A program made the translations under genes and the position numbers. From Niebla homalea (taxonomy: Eukaryota > Ascomycota > Lecanoromycetes > Lecanorales > Ramalinaceae): 64,000 nt of DNA. Positions 1-8,427 of this stretch are shown one piece after another. Position 1 is the stretch's first letter. Each line of letters begins with the position of its first letter. The DNA is taken from positions 1,568,471 through 1,632,470 of the forward strand of contig JAHGAU010000010.1 of assembly GCA_019925105.1 (NCBI GenBank). Direction: 5' to 3'. Below the pieces are notes generated by a model that saw only the letters and a list, made by a program, of their open reading frames with translations, searched no databases and was not told the DNA's origin.

Positions 1-84
1 TCCAACCAAATCCAAAAGTCTTGAATGGGAAGACTTAGCATGAGCGTAAACCTGGAATAAATTCAAATTTTTGTTTAAAAGACA

Positions 85-1632
85 ATGAAGGTGGACTACT
101 TTCTCTATCTGGTGACGGATTCAAGCCCGGAGATTCTAGGAGATAGAGACATTGTCCAAGTCGTCAACTCAGCCCTTCAGGGCGGTGTGACAATTGTTCA
201 GTATCGTGACAAGAAGAGCGAAACTGCACATCTCATTCGGACAGCCACGAGACTGCATGAGATCACATCGAGCTACAACATCCCCTTGCTTATCAATGAC
301 CGCGTCGATGTGGCCCTCGCCGTCGGTGCCGAAGGCGTTCACATTGGCCAGGACGACATGGATCTCTCTACCGCCCGGAAACTCCTAGGACCAGAAGCCA
401 TCATTGGCGTCACAGCATCCACCATCCAGGAGGCAGTGACTGCGGCCGAGAACGGAGCATCCTACCTTGGGATTGGAACGGTCTATGCCACTCCGACCAA
501 AAAGGATACCAAATCCATCATTGGTCCTGGTGGAGTGAAACAAATACTGTATGATCTCTCCTTCATCAGGTCTGACATCCCTACGGTTGCCATTGGTGGC
601 CTCAACGCCACGAATCTGCCTGCTGTAATGTATGAGTGTGCATCAAGCACCAAGCGTCTTTCAGGTGCCGCTGTTGTTTCTGCTGTTATGGGCGCCACTA
701 ACCCACTTGAAGCAGCCAAGGGGCTTTCTAGCGCCCTGAGTATTGCAGAATCTGCGTCTCCCTCTCCGGGGTCTTCCAAGACGAAAGAACTTCTTTCCAT
801 GGTGCCCGCTGTCATACAACGAGTCGGCCACCATTCTCCTCTTTGTCATAACATGACCAATCTGGTTGTCCAAAACTTTGCCGCCAATGTTGCAATCTGT
901 ATTGGAGCTTCACCCATTATGGCAAACTATGGAGAAGAAGCCAAAGATCTTGCCAATCTCGGTGGTGCCCTCGTGGTCAACATGGGTACTGTGACTCCTG
1001 ATGGATTGACGCATTATTCCCAAGCAATCCGTGCATACAACGCCATTGGAGGGCCTGTACTTTTCGACCCTGTCGGTGGCGGAGCCACGACTACTCGACG
1101 GGACGCTGTAGAATTCCTGATGAACCAAGGTCGCTTCGATGTCATAAAGGGCAACGAGAATGAGATTCTGACAGTCCTCGGGAAAGGCTCGCTGCAGCAG
1201 AAAGGAGTAGATAGTGGCAGTAGTACATCCTCCTCGGAAGAAAAGGCCGATGTTGTAAGGAGACTGGCAAAGCAAAAGAACAACGTCATCCTCATGACAG
1301 GTAAGACCGACTTCATAAGTGACGGACAAAGAACATATGCAATCAACAATGGACACAAGTATCTAGGCAGCATCACGGGCAGCGGATGCACTTTAGGGAC
1401 TACCATTGCTGCCTGTCTTGCGGTCGAGAGGGAACACAAATTATGGGCAGCAATAGCAGGTATCCTGATGTTTGAGATTGCCGCTGAAATGGCTGGAGCC
1501 AGGGAAGATGTCAAAGGTCCAGGAACATTTGTTCCCGCCTTCTTAGACAGCCTGTACACGATTGCCGAGTCGGCCAAAAGGGACGAATGGGCCTGGCTGG
1601 AGAAGATTCGTATCCTCGAAATGCCGCACTGA
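85..1632 (+). CDS. THI6: Bifunctional thiamine-phosphate synthase / hydroxyethylthiazole kinase
   Basis: A 515-aa intronless protein with two fused enzymes of thiamine synthesis. Residues 5-220 are the thiamine-phosphate synthase barrel: QYRDK (39-43), NDRVDVALAVGAEGVHIGQD (71-90), GIGTVYATPTKKDT (129-142) and AIGGLN (169-174). It joins the pyrimidine diphosphate and thiazole phosphate moieties. A Ser/Pro-rich linker (about 222-236) leads into the ThiM-type kinase, which phosphorylates hydroxyethylthiazole: PLCHNMTN (252-259), DPVGGG (328-333), KGNENEI (355-361) and TGSGC with the expected catalytic Cys435. Order and length match fungal THI6. The ATG lies 84 bases from the window edge, so its promoter is mostly outside; no TPP riboswitch is visible in those bases. 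Family assignment is firm. Confidence 0.96.
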   Translation: MKVDYFLYLVTDSSPEILGDRDIVQVVNSALQGGVTIVQYRDKKSETAHLIRTATRLHEITSSYNIPLLINDRVDVALAVGAEGVHIGQDDMDLSTARKLLGPEAIIGVTASTIQEAVTAAENGASYLGIGTVYATPTKKDTKSIIGPGGVKQILYDLSFIRSDIPTVAIGGLNATNLPAVMYECASSTKRLSGAAVVSAVMGATNPLEAAKGLSSALSIAESASPSPGSSKTKELLSMVPAVIQRVGHHSPLCHNMTNLVVQNFAANVAICIGASPIMANYGEEAKDLANLGGALVVNMGTVTPDGLTHYSQAIRAYNAIGGPVLFDPVGGGATTTRRDAVEFLMNQGRFDVIKGNENEILTVLGKGSLQQKGVDSGSSTSSSEEKADVVRRLAKQKNNVILMTGKTDFISDGQRTYAINNGHKYLGSITGSGCTLGTTIAACLAVEREHKLWAAIAGILMFEIAAEMAGAREDVKGPGTFVPAFLDSLYTIAESAKRDEWAWLEKIRILEMPH

Positions 1633-1730
1633 ACATATGATAGCATAACCGCACATACAAATGAGTACTTTTCAACAGAGTATGAAAACCATGGGTACAT
1701 GCGTATCATCGCCATCAATGACCTACCTAC

Positions 1731-2611
1731 CTACCTTTGCTTCTCCATCATCGTGATTTGAAAGTCAATATCATTTTCCCTCTTCGACTCACCGGCCCCT
1801 TGCTCTCCAGCCCACTCATCCAACTCTTTACTACTTCTCCTCTCCCACTCGCCCCCCTGAGCATTCTCATTCTTGAGGACTCCAGGTGGGAAGAAAGTAT
1901 CACATTCAAACTCCTTCCCCAATCTCGTCCACAACACCTTGTCACACTCCCCCATCCCCAGAGCGATCCTGTAGATCTCCGCCCCTCCAATCACAAAGAT
2001 CCTACCCAGCCTCACCCCCCGATTTCGAGCTTCACCACGTCCTTCCCCCCCACCTTCATTCTCCGGCCCATCCTCTCCCTCACTCCATCTACCACCCCCA
2101 TACCTCCCCTCCAATTCCCTCAACCCCGCCTCCACGCTCCCAACCACAAACGCCACCTCTTCTCCGCCCTTCTTACCACCCTCATCATCCAACCCCAACG
2201 CCCACCCTCCCCCCGCCTCGTCACCACAACATTGATCCGGCCCGGGAGCGGCCGGAATCTGGTCGGTATGCTGTCCCACGTCTTGCGTCCCATGATGACT
2301 GCATTCCTCACCTCCTCCGCCCCGCTCTGCTTTCTCGGCGACGGCGCTGCATTGTCCGCTGCGTCTGCGTGGTGTGGCTGTGCGGAGGCACCAGAGGAGG
2401 AGGGGAGATGTGGAGGTGGCGGGCGTTTGGTGACGCGGGCGAAGAAGGCGAGGTCGGATTTCAGGGGCGGCCAGGGGAGGGAGCCGCGGAGGCCGATGCC
2501 GAGGGAGGGGGTGGTGGCTACGATGAGGGTGAGGCGGGGTAGGGAGGAGGGGGGCATGGGATGGGGGCTGGAAGAGGTTGTGGTGGTGGTGGTGGGAGAT
2601 TGACCAATCAT
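1731..2611 (-). CDS. DFR1: Dihydrofolate reductase (frame change inside, probable intron)
   Basis: Reduces dihydrofolate to tetrahydrofolate with NADPH. The N-terminal part (2611 downwards) shows LIVATTPSLGIGLRGSLPW (29-47) and VIMGRKTWDSIP (105-116). The C-terminal part, in another frame (to 1731), shows FVVGSVEAGL, IFVIGGAEIY, and CDKVLWTRL followed by CDTFFPP. All are DHFR hallmarks in the right order. The frame changes between about 2160 and 2215. A 44-nt intron at 2205-2162 (GTGGGC...GGAG) would join the frames as VVTRRGE-EEVAF, but it is short and lacks a clear branch site, so a sequence indel is not excluded. A Pro/Ala/His-rich insert (about 62-100) lies between the first two motifs. 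Start is the first ATG; Met19 is an alternative. MED22 lies 144 bp upstream on the same strand. Confidence 0.88.
2162..2205 (-). other. Candidate 44-nt intron in the DHFR gene
   Basis: GT at 2205-2204 and AG at 2163-2162 on the minus strand. Removing these 44 nt (length 3n+2) restores one reading frame between NVVVTRR and EEVAFVVGSVEAGL. No good branch point is visible and the length is at the lower limit for fungal introns. It is the best splice solution I found, not a proven one. Confidence 0.4.
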
Positions 2612-2755
2612 TTCGTCCTCAGGAGGTTGGGGAGGGGAATGGCAGGAAGGCGGAAGATGAATGATATCAAAAGGTCAAAATCTTTGCTAGGGTTACAAGA
2701 TTCTTGAGCGCATTTCACTCCCCCCACAGAATCGTCTCGATATTTCCAAGCACTT

Positions 2756-3484
2756 TCAATCCCTCATGCCCTCATCCTCCCCTTTCCCCCCTCCCCTTTC
2801 CCCTCCCCCTTCTCCCCGCTTCGCCCCAGAATTGCCCTCAACCCTGCCATCTCCAGCATGATGAACACCCACATCAAACCCCCCCTCCTCCTTCCCCCAC
2901 CTCACCAGCCCCTCCACGACCTTCTGACTGGCCACCTCGGTCCTCCCCTCCGCCGTGCTCGTGCCCACCGTATCCAGCTTCCCAAACAACCAGGCTTCCT
3001 TGAGCACGCGCGTCAACGCGAGGATATCCTCCGCCGCGCGGACCTATCATCAAAATGTTTTGCGTAAGCATCCATCCATCCATGCATTCAGCAGCGCGCC
3101 CGTTGAGCTATTGTAGCTGCCTTGGTCCAGGCTCGAAGGACAGCTGAGGGACGGGACGTACCAAAGCAGCACTCTCGACGCCCATCTGGTAGGAGCTCAC
3201 GGCTGCGACGTTGCGGTCGTTGTTTTCGTCCTGGAAATGGTGGGGGCCAGACCCATTAGTCTGGCTTTCTAGAGATACTTTGCCTCCGCCGAGGGGGGGA
3301 AGAGGTTTGATCTGCAGATGGACGTACAGGCTCATAGGCGATGATACTCTCAAAGCGGGTGATGAGCTGGGCTATGTTGTTGTTTGCGCGGTCTAGTATG
3401 CTATGATGAATTGCGGTGTCGAAGAGGGGGGGTGTAACCAGGCTTACTTGTGAGAGCGTCTGCGGTGCGCTCGTTGGCGTTCAT
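2756..3484 (-). CDS. MED22: Mediator of RNA polymerase II transcription subunit 22
   Basis: Four exons: 3484-3448, 3392-3328, 3230-3162 and 3043-2756. All introns are GT-AG (donors GTAAGC, GTACGT, GTACGT) and the frame closes to 152 aa. The protein begins MNANERTADALTNRANNN, continues QLITRFESIIAYEP, then DRNVAAVSSYQMGVESAALV and RAAEDILALTRVLKEAWLFG. This is the conserved helical core of fungal Med22 (Surf5/Srb6), a head-module subunit that helps Mediator bind RNA polymerase II. The C-terminal 40 residues are Gly/Glu-rich and poorly conserved; an extra intron there cannot be excluded. The small exons are supported by family conservation across each junction. Confidence 0.85.
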
Positions 3485-3849
3485 GGCTCAATGAGGAGGT
3501 GGTGACATGATTTGATGAGCTTGAAGTCGATTGCTTTGTTTAAGTGGCAGCTATATCGGCTGAATATGGTAGAAGCCTGAGGGGGGAGCAAGGTAGCAAG
3601 TGTTGTGTGTACAGATTCGATAGAAGGGCAAGGCCGCTTAAGAGATGAATGCAGGACGAATTTCGAACTTCCAAAGGAGACGGTCATTTAAGTGGCTCAT
3701 TGGTATCAATGTTGTTCATCTAGCTCATGAGCTATTTTCATCGAGTCTTCATGATGCTGAAGCTCGTATCATACAAGAGCAGTTGTAGGTATCTTCCCCT
3801 CCAGGTTCATCGCCGTCAACCGTGTCGAAAAGCTCAGGGTGAAGCATGC
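3485..3849. other. Intergenic: MED22 promoter and 3' flank of the Gly-rich gene
   Basis: 365 bp between the MED22 start and the stop of the next minus-strand gene. No convincing reading frame or recognisable site. Confidence 0.5.
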
Positions 3850-4310
3850 TTAGTAGCTGCCGCCACCGCTGCCGGAATCACCTCCACCGTATCCTCCGCT
3901 GCCAGAGCCGCCTCCATAGCTTCCACTGGTACCTGAATCACCTCCCATTCCAGAACGACCAGAGTCACCACCTCCAAAGCCAGAGTCGCCTCCTCCCATT
4001 CCTGAGCGACCGGAGTCACCTCCTCCAAACCCTGAGTCACCACCCATGCCTGAGCGGCCGGAATCACCTCCTAGCCCAGAGCCGGAGTGCCCTCCCATCC
4101 CTCCCGTGCCGCCAGAGCTACCACCATAGCCCGAGTCGCCTCCCATTCCAGAACGGCCAGAGTCACCTCCCATTCCTCCCATGCCGCCGGAGCTACCACC
4201 ATAGCCCGAATCACCTCCCATGCCAGAACGACCGGAGTCACCGCCCATTCCAGAGCCGGAATCACCTCCATACCCGGTGGTACCAGTACTGCCGCCATAG
4301 CCTCCAGATC
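3850..4310 (-). repeat. Imperfect in-frame tandem repeats in the Gly-rich gene
   Basis: Coding minisatellite in the last exon. Units of about 12-36 nt encode GDSG, RSGMGGDSG and YGGSSGG. Neighbouring units are near-identical at DNA level, for example the copies around 4100-4150 and 4165-4215, so copy number is probably variable. Confidence 0.7.
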
Positions 4311-4816
4311 CGGAGTCGGAGCCGGAACCAAAGCCAGACTGCTCACGCTTTTGGGCACCTTTGTTGGCCATGTTGTCGTTGCCAAGCATACTGCCAGCCT
4401 TCTCCATGAACTTTCCCATCTTGGAGTCTAATCAAGAAAAGTATCAGTGGGGTGCTAGAGTAGAGTTGGGTTGAGAGTCATGACCTACCGCCTCCACTAC
4501 TCGAGTCGTCGTTGCTGGAGACATTGCTCATCTTGTTGCCAGAGCCAGCTCCGCCAGTCATGCCAGAGCCGTAGTTGGTGCCTCCAGAATACGAATCCGA
4601 GGATCCACCGATGCCTCCAGAGCTCTGCATACAGTCAGTCAACAGATTCGATGGGTTATGAGTTGGGTCTCTTACGCCATAGCTGCCGCTGTCACCACCG
4701 CCGTAGCCACCAGATCCCTGAATCTGTCAGCAATTGAGAGTTCTAAAGTGGAGGCTTTGATGAAAGGGTGAAGCATGGTAAAAACTGACGCGATCGTTGT
4801 CACCGTAGCCAGACAT
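3850..4816 (-). CDS. Gly/Ser/Asp-rich repeat protein
   Basis: Four exons: 4816-4790, 4717-4676, 4624-4489 and 4427-3850, total 260 aa in frame. It starts MSGYGDNDR and continues GSGGYGGGDSGSYG. A short non-repetitive centre, DSKMGKFMEKAGSMLGNDN then MANKGAQKREQSG, may be an amphipathic helix. The C-terminal half is built from imperfect repeats of GDSG, RSGMGGDSG and YGGSSGG. The first donor (GTCAGT) is unusual. Low-complexity stress proteins of fungi (for example DDR48-like) have similar composition, and the central segment recalls short stress-protein modules, but I cannot name a family. An AGGGG (STRE-like) site followed by ACGTCA lies about 390 bp upstream (5202-5213). Function unknown. 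Confidence 0.7.
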
Positions 4817-5750
4817 GTTGATGGCTTCTTGTAACTGATTATTGTTTGTAGAAGTTCAGTAGAAGGAGAAATTGACTGGATGATGAGGAGATTGAGGGTT
4901 CGATGGGAATTGAGATCTTTAGTGATGGGATTGAAGCTGTTTAAGTAGAGAAAAAGTGGGCTGGTGGGGTGTTTATCAAGATATCACAGGGCGGGGTCAG
5001 AGTGGTAGTGGGACTACTCGTAGCGGCCAAGGAATGATGAAGGGTTGCTCCTTCCCTCCAATAATGGATCGAGATCTTGATTCAGCGGAATCTTGAAAAA
5101 GTAATTGGAATTGGTGATGACAGGAATAGACATCATGCTGCGTCGATGAGGCAATGCATTTTTCTTCTGACTGCATAGTGATTCCAGCTGAAGCATCATG
5201 TAGGGGACGTCAGGAAGCAGCAGCACGCCTGAATTGCCCCGCGGATCGACACCGCCCCGCAGATCTCGTGGGCAGACGCGTCAGAAGAGTCCCATCGTTA
5301 CCGCATGGGACTATAGGAGTGAGCGCAGCAAATGAGCTGCGAGTTGAAACTGATAAGCAAGGCCTTGGTGGGACAGGGATTTTGCCCTGAAAAGGTTGGT
5401 TGCCGATCACGTAAAGGCTTGTTTCATACTGTCATGCGCCTGCATTGGGGGGAAAATGTCCTCCCAATTGCCGCAGGACTACCGTACCTTGCGTACCTTA
5501 TTCCAGATTCCGGAAGCCTGTTTTGCTGGGGCCTAGCGAGTCAAGGGGCAGCAAGATTTACCGCTTATATCCAAGATTCAAGTCAATGTTCCAGGTGCTC
5601 GTGGCCATGCATGGCACGTGCTGGTGCGTGCATCATGGCGACGATGGCAACTGGATACCGACAATGAAGTCGGATCTACACCCCGTCGTCGTCCAGCTGA
5701 AATCCTGCAGCATTTGTCGTTGCGTACAACGCACGCGGATCGAAGGCTCC
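4817..5750. other. Intergenic region, 934 bp
   Basis: Lies between the start of the Gly-rich gene and the stop of CWC15, both minus strand. Open frames here lack homologous-looking content and run across low-conservation sequence. The only site worth noting is AGGGG/ACGTCA at 5202-5213, a possible stress-response element for the Gly-rich gene. Otherwise I see nothing. Confidence 0.5.
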
Positions 5751-6625
5751 TCATCGAACATATTTGCTCTAAGAATAAATCAGCATTCAGTAACCAATAG
5801 CTATGGCCAGAAATCGGCTGGGTCGAAGGTAGACTCACCATGAATCGTTTGTGGAAGTCACTTCTCAACAAATCATTGACAAATTCGGGCTTGCCCTTCT
5901 TCTCCGTGCCTCTTGCTTGGTTGCGAAACACGACATCGTCATCCCACCGTCGTTTTATATCGTTATCACGATCCGGCATCAGGAGAGGATTGCCCACGGC
6001 AATGTCAGACTCCCTTTGCTCCTGTTCCTTTGCAGCCCTCTCCTTTTCCTCTTGCTCTTTCTTCTCAGCTCTCTCCCTCTTGATCTTCTCGAGCTCTCTC
6101 ATCAATTCTGCAGTCTCATCCTCCTCATCTTCGCTTTCCTCCTCGCTGCTCTCTTCTTCTGACTCTGATGCTGCATCGATGTGCTTTGTTTCTTCGAGGA
6201 TTCTTCGTTTCTTTACCTCAGGGTCCTCTGTGTCTCCCTCCTGATCCGGTGTGTCTTCGAGCTGGCGTTTGGTCGGCACGGTAGTTGTAGAGTCCAGAGT
6301 TTTCGAGAGGGGCTCCTGGCCGAAGTGCTTTGCTTCAGCGTTCAACAGTTGGGCTTTAAAATCCTGGGTTTTGGGATCAGCGTCTCCGCCTTGGCCTGGT
6401 TGTCTGTTACCAATGGATCAGTATAGGGACTCTTCGTTGCACGGCGTTTGCAGCTCGTACCTTGTCTTTAGATGTGTATGAGCGGGCATCAAACGTTGGT
6501 GGTATGCTGGCCCCCGCTGGGCTTCCTTGCCGCGAGCCTAGAAGGAACACATTAGCTTGGAACGACGTATCTTCAAGTACGAGAGCATTTACGGGATCAA
6601 ATGTGGGTCTATGAGCGGTAGTCAT
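5751..6625 (-). CDS. CWC15: Spliceosome-associated protein Cwc15/Cwf15
   Basis: Four exons: 6625-6593, 6537-6461, 6403-5839 and 5768-5751, total 230 aa. Spliced protein starts MTTAHRPTFDP then ARGKEAQRGPAYHQRLMPAH, THLKTRQPGQGGDADPKTQD and FKAQLLNAEAKHF, the Cwc15 signature. The middle is acidic (SEEESSEEESEDEED) followed by a Glu/Lys/Arg coiled coil. The end reads RWDDDVVFRNQARG, then DLLRSDFHKRFM-SKYVR, with the last five residues and stop in an 18-nt exon. Cwc15 belongs to the Prp19/NTC-associated core of the activated spliceosome. Donors GTAAAT, GTACGA and GTGAGT and the fit to the family support every junction. It is divergent from RRP45, sharing a 263-bp promoter region. Confidence 0.93.
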
Positions 6626-6888
6626 CGTGAAAGGTATTCCTGATGGGTACAGGGGGTGAATAGGTTGGCGAACAGCGAGATGTAATATATGAAGGGAGAG
6701 TAAGATAAGAATGTTGAATTTAATGCTCCATATGTTCACAATGGGGGAACACTCTTGGCACTGATGACACCCGATACGTCACTCTTGGCTGATTGTTGAC
6801 AGCAATTTTGAGCTTGGCGCCCTCCGCCCTCGGAAAGCCCACCTCAAGCCCAGTGTGATAGCATTCGAGCGCAAGTCGCACGTTTGTA
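6626..6888. promoter_or_regulatory. Shared divergent promoter region CWC15 / RRP45
   Basis: 263 bp between two divergent start codons of RNA-processing genes (splicing and exosome). No specific operator recognised; the region is inferred from gene arrangement. Confidence 0.55.
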
Positions 6889-8184
6889 ATGCCTCGCGAA
6901 TCAGAACCTTCTCAGAATGAGCGCGAGTTCCTTCTTCAAGCCTTGGGCGAAGATATCCGCTTGGATGGCCGCGCACTCGACGCTTACCGCGACATCCAGA
7001 TAACCTTTGGCGAAGAATATGGCGTTGCGGACGTGCGGCTGGGCAGGACGCGGTACAGCAACCCTCTTCCAAATCACCTTATATATATTGCTCGAGTAAT
7101 CGACTGACATATTCAAGTGTCCTCGTCAAAACATCAGCCACCCTAGCGATCCCCTACCCCGACCGCAAGTTCGACGGCATCTTCACCATCACCGCCGAGC
7201 TCTCCCCCCTCGCCTCCCCCGCCTTCGAAAGCGGCCGGTAAGCTACCTATCTTCCCTGCCTTCGCTGCCGGGGTAAGCCTCCTCCCGTTCCTCTTACTCT
7301 TCGCCCTTTATACCCTTACTCGCCGGCCCCCCCACGGGGACCCCGAATTTCCACATCACTGACCCCCCTCTTTCCCACACCAGACAATCCGATCTCGAAA
7401 CCTCCCTGACCCTCCACCTCGACACCCTCCTCCGTCGCTCCTCCGCCCTCTCAACCGAATCCCTTTGCCTGGTCGCCGGCAAACAAGTATGGCACCTCCG
7501 CAGCACGATCCACATCCTTGACGCCCATGGCTCGTAAGTCCTTTTTTTCACCTCTTACCACACTACTTCATTCCGAAACCCCCCCCCACCTTCTGGCAAA
7601 CTTCTATTTCCTAAACGCCTGACACTTCTCCATCTACACCGATCGAAAAAGAGTCCCTCCAGTCCACTGGGGGAGCAAAGCAGCGCATAACTGATATTCG
7701 GGGCAAATCACCCCATCAACGTCTTAGGCTCCTCACCGCCTCATCGATAGCTTGTCTGGCGTCACTGCTACACTACCGGATCCGCGCGTCCGAGGTCCGG
7801 GGCGGTGAATTGAAAGTCTTTGCGCTCCACGAACGAGATCCGGTTCCGCTGGGGGGGCTGCTGCATCACCCTTGCTGCATCGAGATTGCGTTCTTCGCTC
7901 TCGAAGGGGCGGAGGTGAAAGCGGTGGTGGATCCGACGCTGGTGGAGGAGCAGGTGAGTAGCGGTGTGATGGTGGTAGGGGCGAATCGAGAGGGGGAAGT
8001 GGTGCTGGTTGAGAAGGCTGGTGGGGCGGAGGTCGAGGGGCCAGGGTTGCTGAAGGGGTTAGAGGTGGGGGTGGCCAAGTGCAGGGAGATGGTCGGGATG
8101 GTCTTTAGGGCATTGGAGAAGGATGCAAAGGTGAGGGATCAGGGAGGGATGGAAAGGGAGTTGAGGGCGGAGAATGAGCGGTGA
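6889..8184 (+). CDS. RRP45: Exosome complex RNase PH-like subunit Rrp45
   Basis: Four exons: 6889-7052, 7118-7237, 7384-7533 and 7728-8184, total 296 aa. Begins MPRESEPSQNEREFLLQALG, followed by DIRLDGRALDAYRDIQITFG. Across the first junction it reads GRTR-VLVKTSATLAIPYPDRKFDG, then IFTITAELSPLASPAFESGR. Later conserved parts are LCLVAGKQVWHLRSTIHILD and SLLTASSIACLASLLHYR. This is the Rrp45/EXOSC9 branch of the RNase PH ring of the 3'-5' exosome, which is structural rather than catalytic in eukaryotes. Introns are GT-AG (donors GTACAG, GTAAGC, GTAAGT). The C-terminal tail is Gly/Glu-rich and ends RELRAENER. Confidence 0.92.
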
Positions 8185-8427
8185 GGATGGTTATTCTGAG
8201 GGAGGCACGGAGGAGTTTGAAGTAGTAGTTTCGCTGTGTTGAGATGCTCCACGGTACATTTGATACACTCCCCGCTGGGTATGCTCTGCTATGCTTACAA
8301 TATAAGCGCCAGTAGTGCCAGGCTTTACACCAGTAACGCCCATGATACATGCTTTCCCAGGATGCCCCACCCGGTTCGCTGTGCTGTACATTTCCTAAAC
8401 TCCAATGCCTTCCTCGAGCGCCGGAAA

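Noticed and set aside
1737..2603. Long plus-strand frames rich in Pro/His/Ser opposite DHFR
   Set aside because: Shadow frames of a G-rich minus-strand coding region; DHFR motifs decide the strand.
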